Assembly: GCA_943704525.1 (NCBI GenBank)
Contig: CALSCQ010003205.1
Location: 1 to 17,500 of the forward strand
Origin: Pigoraptor vietnamica
Taxonomy: Eukaryota; Opisthokonta; Filasterea
Length of the DNA stretch: 17,500 bases
Direction: 5' to 3'
Shown: positions 1-7,574 of the stretch, piece by piece
Layout of the letters: the number at the start of each line of letters is the position of its first letter
How positions within the stretch are numbered: the first letter of the stretch is position 1
The notes under the pieces: generated by a model
Told to the model about the DNA's origin: nothing
Seen by the model: the letters and a program-made list of their open reading frames with translations, nothing else
Databases searched by the model: none
Program-made: the position numbers and the translations under genes

Positions 1-600
1 GATGCGAATCCGGAAAGTCGTCCGACCTTCGCGTTGCTCTCCTCGGCGCTCGCCGCCTGGAAGAAACTGCCAGCGGTGTGTGCCCGCGACGTTTCCACGT
101 TGGCGAACGAACGGCATGCGGCAGCCGGCCATACCGATCAAGGGCACGACGGGTACACGGTGCTCAGCGGGACTTTGACGTCGGCTTGTACGGAGATCGT
201 GGGCGGGCTCGCTCTCGGCCGCGACACCGACGGGTACACGGCGCTCACCGTATCTGCGGCATCGGAGGCTGTGGGCGAGCGCAGCGACGGGTACACGGTG
301 CTTACCGAATTCGGGACGTCGGACGCTGGGCACGCGACAATGGAGCGCAACGGCGACGGGCCGTACACGGTGCTCACCGAATACGTGTCCGAGTCGGCGC
401 CTGCTGATGCTCCTACGGCACGCGCTGCGCCCTCCGATTCAGATTTGCGGGACGAGGACGCTCGCGCTTCGACAACTACGGGCCGCCGCTTTGGGCCCTA
501 CGCCAATGCGTATTCCATCATCTTCGACGGCCTCGAGCTTCACGACCTATCGGCGGAGGGGCGCCAAAGTGCTCTATCTCCGCTGGACGACGCCGTTTGA
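1..600 (+). CDS. C-terminal end of a TK/TKL-class protein kinase with a tyrosine-motif tail (5' partial)
   Basis: The frame is open from base 1 and ends at TGA 598-600, giving 199 residues of a protein that starts outside the window. Residues 1-16 read DANPESRPTFALLSSA, matching the last conserved helix (subdomain XI) of tyrosine and tyrosine-kinase-like kinases, where the pattern is DP..RPTF..L...L. The catalytic loop and activation segment lie off the window, so substrate specificity (Tyr versus Ser/Thr) cannot be decided. The remaining ~180 residues form a polar, probably disordered tail with four near-identical YT[VA]L motifs (Tyr 52, 79, 98, 122), then Tyr 128 and a Y167-A-N-A-Y171 stretch. 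The first is of the pYxN type bound by Grb2-like SH2 domains in animals. By family logic the tail would be a docking platform, phosphorylated by the kinase itself or a partner. No intron is needed in this part. Kinase identity is well supported; tail function is inferred. Confidence 0.8.
   Translation, partial: DANPESRPTFALLSSALAAWKKLPAVCARDVSTLANERHAAAGHTDQGHDGYTVLSGTLTSACTEIVGGLALGRDTDGYTALTVSAASEAVGERSDGYTVLTEFGTSDAGHATMERNGDGPYTVLTEYVSESAPADAPTARAAPSDSDLRDEDARASTTTGRRFGPYANAYSIIFDGLELHDLSAEGRQSALSPLDDAV
148..375 (+). repeat. Four degenerate coding repeats encoding DG(P)YT[VA]L
   Basis: Codons for DGYTVL, DGYTAL, DGYTVL and DGPYTVL occur at 148-165, 229-246, 286-303 and 355-375. Spacing is 27, 19 and 24 residues between tyrosines. 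The DNA of the cores is also similar (gggtacacggtgctc-like), indicating descent from local duplication, while the linkers have diverged completely. That contrast suggests the motif itself is under constraint. Confidence 0.8.
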
Positions 601-1413
601 CGCGTTGCCAGCGCCGGCGCCTGTTGCTCCAATGAAATGTCGCGCCTTACGTTTGACTGGAGGCATTCAAGTTATGTTTGAGGCAGTAATTAACACTGAG
701 AAGTGCTGATAGCGCAGTCAGCTTGCAGAGAATGTACAGGACCAGAAAACGCACCCGAAGCGTGTGCAAATAAGCATCCACGCAAAGAGCGAGCGCGGAG
801 TGTGTGTGGAGCAGAGCAGCAGCAGCAGTCAGGCTCCGTGAGAGCAAAGGTGTGCTCGCACATATAGCACACACGCGAAACACACAAAATGGAGTTCCAA
901 ACAAAAACTGAGTGCGTCATCACGTGACTGGCTCTTAATGGTCTCGAGTTTTGCGGCGAAGCACCGAGAGTCATCTAAAAAAAGCTAAGGCTAAGGAAAG
1001 GTGAACAACAAGCTACGTGAGGCATGGCACATTGCCAGTAGAAGAAGAGGGACAAAGACGCGGAGGATAGAAAGAAGCAATTCGAGGAACGTCGGAAGGA
1101 GGGAAGGCCGGACTCGAGCAAAGCCGGCGGACCTGTCCTTCGTGCTGCAATTTTAAAATGCCAGCGGCGGTGAAGGCACGAGGTCTCATGCGCTGGCTTT
1201 TCCATTGGTTTGCACACATCGACACACATGTCAGCAGACGGTACATTCATGACAAGTGTGTTCAATTACAATTTGAGCATACGCAGCGCACACGCACACG
1301 CACACGCACACGCAACACGCAACAACACTGCGCCCCAATTCCCCTGCACGCTGCGTCGAGGAGAGGAAACGCATAGGCCCGTGAAGGCCTGTTCAGCAGT
1401 CAAAAAGACGAGC
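601..1413. other. Intergenic region between convergent genes
   Basis: This holds the 3' flanks of the kinase gene (+) and the carboxypeptidase gene (-). I see no convincing coding exon: short open frames have no recognisable content. It contains a CAG run near 819-832 and a short CACACG hexamer array at 1287-1315. No clear AATAAA polyadenylation signal stands out for either gene. Confidence 0.6.
1287..1315. repeat. CACACG hexamer microsatellite
   Basis: About five tandem CGCACA/CACACG units lie about 100 bp beyond the stop codon of the minus-strand carboxypeptidase gene. It belongs to the same CA/CG-rich simple-repeat class seen throughout the window. Confidence 0.7.
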
Positions 1414-3726
1414 TTAAGCGTCGTTGATGATGTAGTCGGCCATGATGAGGATGGCGGGAAGGATCTCCTCGCCGCTCGGGACGATCTGGTTGGCCGGGAG
1501 GAGGAAGCCCGACTTGCCCGTGTCGCGGAGCTCAACACCGTACGAAAACTTGGCACCGACCTCGGCATACGTCCAGTCAGCGCTGCTGCCGCTCGCGGGG
1601 TCTGCGCATGAAGGGAGAGAGGCATTAGGCGCTGAAAGGATGCAAATACCGGTGCATGCAGAACGAGCAGTGCGCGAGTATGCGTGCTGGGAAGGCGTAG
1701 AGCCGTCACTGTCCGCTACGTGTTCGTGCATTGCGCCCTCAACATTGTGAGGGCGATCTTGAGCCACAGCAACAACGAATGACACTCACAGATGGTGGTC
1801 GAGATGGGACCGAACTGGAACGCGGTGCCGTGGACGGCCTTGATGGCGTTGGTGGCAGCCTGCGAGAGCTGGTTCTGGATAGCATAGTCCTTGGGCTTGT
1901 CCGAGGTGTAGCCCCAAGGGGACATCCACAGCTGCGAATAGCTGCGCGAGGCAAGGGGAGCGGTGAGTGGGTGCTACTCAGGGTGAATAAGCGCACAACT
2001 CCAACATACACACGCGCGCGCGCACGCACGCACGCACACGCACGCACACACGCACACGCACCCACAACACACACACGCGCGCGCCACGCACGCGCACACG
2101 CAATGCACACGCAACACAAAGCAGAGCACGCGCACACACCTATGGAAGTTGATGTATCCCTTGATGTTGCCCTGCGCCTTGATGTACTGCGCAACCGACT
2201 TGACCTCAATCTCGCTGAAGGCGCTGGGGCCCTGCGTGGCGAAAACGGATCCGACAATCAGAATCGCGCCACTTTAATAACATGCAGGCCAACACGCACA
2301 CACGCAAGCACAAGCACACAAATCTAGTAACACATATACACGCGCAAGCATGCACGGACATACTGGCGTCCACTAGCACGCACACACACAGCAAGTAAAC
2401 AATAGTTCTGCACAAACCTGGTAGTCCTCGGCGCAGGGGTCCGTGCTGGCGCCCGCCTCGCCCCAGTGCTCGTCCCAGTTGCGGTTGGGGTCCACACCGA
2501 CGCAGCTCGAGCCGGCGTTCGGGGAGCGCGTCTTGCGCCACATGCGGTCCGCTGAGCACGACGAATTGGGCAAAAATGAATAAAACCATTTCACATACAG
2601 GAAAAAAGAAAGGGGACGAGAGGAATCGAACACACACGCGCGACGGTTCCGCGGCCACTCACTCGCAAAGGTGTAGACGTAGCCGTCGGCGTTGAACACG
2701 GGCAGAATGGTGAACTCGATCGCATCGACAATGCGCGTGATGTTGGCGTCCGTGCCGTACTTCGAGAGAAGCGTTCCGATGAGGTAGACGTTCACACCCG
2801 TGCTGATCCACTCGCGCGCGTGGATGCCACCGTCGAACCAGAACCCAGGCTGTGGGAAGGGACGAGGCAATTGAGTGTGACCGCAGAGAGTACGGATCCA
2901 CATTCACGCATACGCACACGCGATTATATAAAAGAGCGCGCGCGCACACGCACACGTAGACGTAAAGTACGCAGCGTCTACACACCTTGGGGCCCGTTCC
3001 CTTGCCCGTTATCTTGATCGCCGTGAGCGTGCGGCCCTCGTGCGTCGTGCCGACGTTCACAAGAGACGCGAGGTTGGGGTACTGAGCAACCTGCTGCTTC
3101 AGCCAGGCGTTGATATCGTCAAGCGTGTGGTACGTCGAGAAAAAGTCGGCGTCGGCCTGGAGAGGGCCGGGCATCGTCGCCTCGATAAGCTCCTGAACGT
3201 CGTTGATGATCGTCGAAAACTCGGCGTTAATCTCGCGCAGGTAGCCCTCGAAAGCAGCGAGGGACTGCGGGGGAACGCGCACGTCGATCGGCTGGCCAAC
3301 AAACGAAGGCTCCTGCCAGAAGTCAAGCTGCGTGGGGAAAAGGTCGGTCACACGTTAGAATATGAGTGAGTTTGACAACAGTACGACGACGCATCGCATC
3401 AACGAGGCGTTCGGTATGAAAGAGCGATCGAGCACCGCACTCACCCCGAGGGCCGAGAAGCGCCCGAGACCGCGGATGGCGCGCGCCTGCTCCACCGTCG
3501 AAGGGATAATACGGATGACCTTGTGGCTGCACAGTGGAGAGATCGTCAGTCGCCGGCTGTCCAAAGCTGTTAAAAGATCCAACGACTACTGAGGACACGG
3601 AAGCATATCGAAGGCAGAGCACAGTCTTTCAACTCACTTGTCGTACGCAACGCGGGGGAGCGTGGGCGCCGCCACAGCGATGGCGATGAGTGCGGCCGTA
3701 ACGGCCAGCACGAAGAAGGAGCGCAT
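1414..3726 (-). CDS. Secreted zinc procarboxypeptidase, M14A (A-type), 8 exons
   Basis: Exons on the minus strand: 3726-3638, 3526-3445, 3327-2986, 2849-2663, 2551-2418, 2231-2140, 1941-1790, 1601-1414. All introns are GT..AG and the junctions give one frame of 421 residues, the usual procarboxypeptidase length. Residues 1-20 are a signal peptide (MRSFFVLAV...). Residues ~28-110 form the inhibitory prodomain with a KVIRIIPSTVEQ-like start, and ~115-421 the peptidase. Zinc ligands are H181 and E184 (HAREW) and H308 (HSYSQL). Substrate-carboxylate residues are R239 (MWRKTRS), N256 and R257 (DPNRNW) and Y360 (IYPASG). The catalytic base is E383 (ELRDTG). C250 and C273 keep the 23-residue spacing of the bovine CPA disulphide. 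The specificity position (255 in CPA) is A367 rather than Asp, predicting cleavage of hydrophobic rather than basic C-terminal residues. Probable role: extracellular or food-vacuole protein digestion. It looks intact. Confidence 0.95.
1942..2417 (-). repeat. TG/CG-rich simple repeats in carboxypeptidase introns 5 and 6
   Basis: Intron 5 (2417-2232) and intron 6 (2139-1942) are the longest introns of the gene and are largely TG/CG dinucleotide runs on the coding strand (densest at 2005-2110). Intron 6 begins GTGTGTGCGCGTG, so the 5' splice site merges into the repeat. The intervening exon 6 (2231-2140) is clean and has normal codon use. Confidence 0.75.
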
Positions 3727-3815
3727 CTTTGCTGCGATGGGACTCGCCGGTGGCAACGAATCCTCTCAGAGAAACTGTCTTTCGCTAAACAGAAGAATGC
3801 AACGCGGGTGGGCCC

Positions 3816-3825
3816 CTATTTATGC
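3816..3825 (-). promoter_or_regulatory. TATA box of the carboxypeptidase gene
   Basis: The minus strand reads GCATAAATAG here, about 90 bp upstream of the ATG at 3726. It stands in GC-rich surroundings. The spacing leaves room for a transcription start ~25-30 bp downstream and a 5' UTR of roughly 60 nt. A comparable CATATAAA lies ~100 bp before the 7575 gene, which strengthens the call. Confidence 0.6.
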
Positions 3826-3924
3826 AAAGTGGACCTTTGCGTTGTGTTGTGTGTGTGTGTGTGTGTGGTGTGCGCGCCCGAACACTGCGGGGTCACATGT
3901 GTTCGGCGCAAAAATGTGGCTGTT

Positions 3925-4078
3925 GTAATCGAACTTGTTGAAAGACACCTTGAAAGGTAAATCAATAGATAATCAATACAATTTAGACAGTGATACTCAT
4001 TATAGATTTTCACAAGGTATTTACTTATACAATACATGTTGTATATAATGAATTTAGGATTTGAGTCGATAAAAGCGG
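3925..4078. other. AT-rich island
   Basis: About 150 bp are strongly A/T-rich, in sharp contrast to the GC-rich surroundings. It contains a small inverted repeat, ATACAA at 4027-4032 and TTGTAT at 4039-4044. There is no recognisable gene, terminal inverted repeat or target-site duplication. It might be an inserted non-autonomous element, a matrix-attachment-like element or simply unconstrained DNA. Confidence 0.5.
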
Positions 4079-4171
4079 TCGTCACGGGTGCCTCTTGCCG
4101 ACCAATCGTATTGCTCCAAAATGGCGGGGCTCACACGGTTGTGTAATAGCCAGACACACACACACAATCTC

Positions 4172-4228
4172 TCACGCACGGCACGCACGCACGCACGCAC
4201 GCCCACACACACACACACACACACACAC
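4172..4228. repeat. CACG then CA microsatellite
   Basis: A CACG tetranucleotide run (about 4172-4202) passes directly into a CA run (4204-4228). It is a simple-sequence repeat with no coding role. Confidence 0.85.
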
Positions 4229-4330
4229 GCAGCAGTTTCTCCGCTCGCTCGGGGAATCCCCAGCGGCTCCGGACACCACCCACGCCAATGGTTGGTACGA
4301 ATGCGGTAATAGATTGGCTATGGTGGTCAT

Positions 4331-4389
4331 GTGTGTGTGGGCGCGTGTGAGTATGCGTGTGTCCATGCGTGCTTGCACACACACACACA

Positions 4390-4479
<90 letters not shown>
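4331..4479. repeat. Long CA array with opposing TG-rich arm
   Basis: An almost pure CA array covers 4376-4479 (about 104 bp), with a single T interruption near 4396. Just upstream, 4331-4370 is TG/CG-rich on the same strand, so the two blocks are partly self-complementary and could form a hairpin. The alternating purine-pyrimidine sequence also has Z-DNA potential. Confidence 0.9.
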
Positions 4480-4482
<3 letters not shown>

Positions 4483-4867
4483 CGCTGACAGTCGACGGAC
4501 AACTGGACAGTGTCAGACGGCATGCATCTTCATTGCCTCAGTGCTGTGTGTGCGTCAGCAGCTATCTCAACAAATCCATTATTAAAAACAAAGTCGTCTG
4601 TTTGTCTTCAACACGACAATGTAAGCTGGGCTCGTGACCAGCGTGGCGTTCCATGTGGCTCGCACTGAAAACAGACATAAGGAACATGGGCAGCTGTGTG
4701 GTGTCACTTGAAAACGGGCGCAGGGACTGTCAGTTCCAAAGTTGGCTCTTCTCGTTTACTATGAGTGTCGCAGGCTGCGAAGTCACGAACGCGACACAGC
4801 CGCTGCATTCTCGTGAAACCGTGCAATTCCTGCGCACGAACGAAGCGCCAGGCGGTCGCATTCATCC

Positions 4868-5911
4868 TCATCTCCGCGCACCGAGACCATGTTGGCGGGG
4901 CAGCCCGCCACGCGTGAGCACATTCGCGAGCACAGACACGTCCGTGACAGACGCACATTCCCTCAACACGACAAGCGCAGAATGAGCGAGGGGACTCACG
5001 TCGTGCAGGCGAGGGCATTGGAACAGGATCGCGCTGTCCCATCCAGAGAGCGCACGGACGTCATCAAGGCACGCGCAATCGCAAAGTGCGGCCTTTCGCT
5101 CGAACGAGCGAGAAACCGGGAGTTGCGCAGCGGAGTCCACCGTCTCAGCCGTGAGCGCCGTCAAGCTCCTGCAGGCCACCACGAGTATGTCGCGCGCAGT
5201 GGGTGCAACCACGATGGACAGCACGCGCTCGCACTGGACGACACGGGCACAGAAGCCCACTCGGACGAGCGACACATTCGGACACGACACGAGAGTCAAG
5301 TCGCGCACAAAGTGGAGCGCAGAGACATCCGAGACCATGCTTCCTTGAAGTTCAAGGACGTGGACACCCCCCAGAACAGAGACGTCGGTCACCGCTTGAC
5401 AGCAATAGAACATCAACTTGTGCACTCCCGCAAGTGCCGACACGTCGGACACACGCGAACACCCCAACAACACGAGTGTGTGCAAGCCGCCGAGCGCTGA
5501 CACGTCAGTGACGTGCGGCAGAAATTGAAGGCGCAGCGAGTGAATACGGCCCCGTCCGAGCGATGAGACGTCAGCCACGTCGTAACAGTGAAGCAGGCTG
5601 AGGCTGTACACGCTCCGGAGAGGGGCGACGTCGGCAAGTAGCGTGCAGTTGACAAGCGCGAGGGTGTGCACGCGACCAAGGGCAGCAATGTCGACCGCAG
5701 CGAGTGTAGTAGTCGCAATGTGGAGGGTATGTATGCGCCCCACCGACGGAACCCCGGTCACGTGGGCCCAGCTGCAAACCTCACTGATCACCTCGGGCGC
5801 ACAAAGGGAGGCGTGTGGACGTCGCCGAGCGAAGCGGCGAGAGCTCGTCTGCGCATCAACGACGGACAGTTCATGAGTTGTGTGCGACGGCGATTGAGAA
5901 CATTGCCGGCG
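4868..5911 (-). pseudogene. Leucine-rich-repeat protein frame without an ATG (pseudogene or missing 5' exon)
   Basis: The frame is open from 5911 down to a TGA ending at 4868. It encodes about 11 repeats of 20-22 residues with the consensus DVSALGGVHTLxLxxCxxVT (clearest at about 5720-5400), resembling the SDS22/internalin DISPLxxLxxLxxL class. These build a curved solenoid for protein binding. Repeats degenerate in the middle (about 5330-5100) but recover as DVRALSG and DVSPLAH. There is no ATG in frame before the repeats; the first in-frame Met lies inside repeat 6, and a TGA at 5914-5912 closes the frame upstream. A different frame has an ATG at 5934 that runs into TGA just before the LRR part. 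Either an upstream exon is spliced on (TTTGCAG at 5778-5772 could be an acceptor) or the gene is broken. Binding partner unknown. Confidence 0.6.
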
Positions 5912-6307
5912 TCAACGATGCGTAGATGGTGCATGGTCTGACTTCCATGGACTGTGAGTGTAAGAGGAAAGCAAGTGACGGAGAGTAACAAGACAGATGG
6001 CGGAAAAAAGCAACTCAGTGAGGTAGTTGGCGGGAACATTGGAAGACATCAAGACAAGGCGGATGGCGGGAAAATTGGAGACAGAGGCGGGAAAGTGAGA
6101 CAACGAGAAGAATGTAAATTGTAAAGCAAGCGAACGCGCGATATACGGCGCAAGAAAAAAACAGGCGACGGCACGAGAGGGCGCAGAGGCGGTTCGTACG
6201 GAAGAGGAGGAAAGACGAGAGAGAGAACTGAAATGTTTGAAATGAATGCGGAATGGATATCCGGATGGCCGCGATGGTCATCGACTGTTAATAACTCAGA
6301 GAACAGA
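5912..6307. other. Purine-rich spacer without a recognisable gene
   Basis: The plus strand is purine-rich with many GGCGGGAAA-like and GAGA stretches (pyrimidine-rich on the minus strand). I see no recognisable domain in any frame. If the LRR gene has upstream exons, this would be intronic. Confidence 0.4.
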
Positions 6308-6407
6308 CAGGCCCATGTACACAACAGCAGGCCCATGTACACAACAGCAGGCCCATGCACACAACAGCAGGCCCATGTACACAACAGCAGGCCCATGTAC
6401 ACAACAG
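6308..6407. repeat. Five-copy 20-bp minisatellite
   Basis: Five head-to-tail copies of CAGGCCCATGTACACAACAG occupy 6308-6407. They are identical except for one T-to-C change in copy 3. Twenty is not a multiple of three, so translation cycles through the frames (the minus strand gives VYMGLLLCTWA-like text); it is not a protein repeat. The near identity implies recent expansion. Confidence 0.95.
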
Positions 6408-6411
6408 CAAA

Positions 6412-6754
6412 GTTGCCAAAAGGTCGCACACGCACCACCAGATTCGCATCCCCCGCCGCACGCGCGGGCTTGACCACGAGGCGGTCGCTGTCTAACACCG
6501 CGTTAACACGAAGGCGAAACTCGGTGTTCTCGCAGTAGGCAGCGGCGTACTTGGCGCGTAGCACATAGCAGCGCTCGCGGCGGAGGACCGCACGCCCGCG
6601 TCGCAGTTTGTTGCGGAACGAAGGCACGCGCAATGTGTATAGCAATCAATTCGTTCGGCAGAGAGCAGCGAAGGGGGAGGCGAACACCAAATGGCGGCGC
6701 GGCTTGCGCTGCGAGTGATGACGCCCATTGTCGCGACAAAGAAAGGCGCAACAA
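6412..6754 (-). pseudogene. Possible eroded gene fragment with an F-box-like stretch
   Basis: Two adjacent minus-strand frames look protein-like but are out of phase. In 6754 to about 6620 one frame reads RCSLPNELIAIHIARAF, resembling the start of an F-box (LPxELxxxI...). From about 6627 to 6412 another frame reads RRGRAVLRRERCYVLRAKY and continues as a charged, regular-looking protein segment to the minisatellite edge. A one-base shift near 6615 would join them. No clean start, splice pair or stop defines a gene. Its position upstream of the LRR frame on the same strand suggests remnants of one F-box/LRR gene, but this is an inference. Confidence 0.25.
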
Positions 6755-7468
6755 AGCCTTGTGGGAATCGCGGGGATGCCGTCAAAGCGACACGATCAGT
6801 GGCCGAAGCCCTAGTGGCAGCAAGACCCAAGGTCCTTAAAGGGGCCCACTACCGCATTCGCTCCCTTCCCGACGGTCAGGCTGCAAGGTGACCGACTGAC
6901 GGACGGGAAGCAGGGGTGCTTTCAGTACCCTGACTGGAAGCGACTTTTTTTTAGAGCTTGGCATCGCTTTCCTCACTATCGATGCCGGGCCGTAGGGGTG
7001 TCCGGACTTGCTGTTGTCCCTTGGGTGACATGGATGACATCAGGCCGAGGCAATGTGCTGCAATGGCTCAACCCGTGAACGAGTGCCAACGGCAGCAACG
7101 CGTAATCCCCCCTTATTATAAGAAACGCCGACGTGGAGCTGACGGTCGTCCAATGAGGACACGTCGAGGTTACCGCGGTTCAAATTCGGCTCCCTCTCTC
7201 CGGCGCCGTCAGTAAGCCGTCGGGCCGCCTGCGGTAACCGACATTGGTTCATGCAAGTTATCGCAGTAATTGGCCCTGTCCGCAGGGTCCGGGCAATGCA
7301 ACGTCCACAGTTATCGCGTTATTCGACAGCGCATTTTTGCCGATTCACCATGCTTTCGTCATGGTCAGTCTGACACGGCCAGTCTGACTTACACCGCCCA
7401 GTGACACTGCGTTATCATAGTCGTTGACCGAGCCACCACCCACACACTGAGCTCGCTATTGCTGATCG
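6755..7468. other. Intergenic region upstream of the 1009-residue membrane protein
   Basis: No convincing exon is visible. It includes an imperfect inverted repeat at 6865-6910 followed by a T8 run at 6945-6952, and two close CAGTCTGAC elements near 7367-7388 that could be regulatory sites. Otherwise I see nothing recognisable. Confidence 0.5.
6865..6910 (+). other. Imperfect inverted repeat (hairpin)
   Basis: Arms 6865-6879 (CTTCCCGACGGTCAG) and 6896-6910 pair at 13 of 15 positions around a 16-nt loop. A T8 tract at 6945-6952 follows 35 bp later. The arrangement recalls a small Pol III transcript end, but I find no convincing A and B boxes. Confidence 0.35.
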
Positions 7469-7477
7469 CATATAAAC
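7469..7477 (+). promoter_or_regulatory. TATA box of the 7575-10604 gene
   Basis: CATATAAAC lies about 100 bp upstream of the ATG at 7575. Spacing and sequence are similar to the element before the carboxypeptidase gene. It would place transcription initiation around 7500, giving a 5' UTR of about 75 nt. Confidence 0.6.
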
Positions 7478-7574
7478 CTTACATTGTCGACACAGCCTGT
7501 TATTCAAACCCAGCCAATCTAATCTATACCGACTCACCCACTCTGAGCAGCCGCACAAGCCGTCCCAGCTTAAA

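Larger units (their letters stand above)
3727..4867. other. Non-coding region: promoter, AT-rich island and CA/TG arrays
   Basis: No convincing coding sequence is visible. Apart from the carboxypeptidase promoter it holds a TG run (3848-3867), an AT-rich island (about 3925-4078), CACG and CA runs (4172-4228), a long CA array (4376-4479) preceded by TG-rich DNA, and about 390 bp (4480-4867) in which I see nothing recognisable. Poly-His/Thr or Cys/Val frames across the arrays are microsatellite artefacts. Confidence 0.7.

Noticed and set aside
148-375. DGYTVL motifs as classic ITIMs
   Set aside because: The -2 position is Asp, not I/V/L/S, so they do not meet the ITIM consensus; described only as YxxL-type motifs.
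4095-4637. Poly-His/Thr and Cys/Val frames over the CA array
   Set aside because: Translation of a dinucleotide microsatellite; no start context or flanking domain.
5203-5511. Plus-strand frames opposite the LRR region
   Set aside because: Arg/Thr/His-rich antisense products of the LRR repeats, no independent evidence.
6049-6645. Minus-strand frame of 198 codons as one intact gene
   Set aside because: It reads through the 20-bp minisatellite and then pyrimidine-rich spacer; only its first ~70 codons look protein-like.
7163-7193. GGTTCAAATTC, resembling a tRNA B box
   Set aside because: The T stem pairs poorly and no acceptor stem or A box is found upstream.
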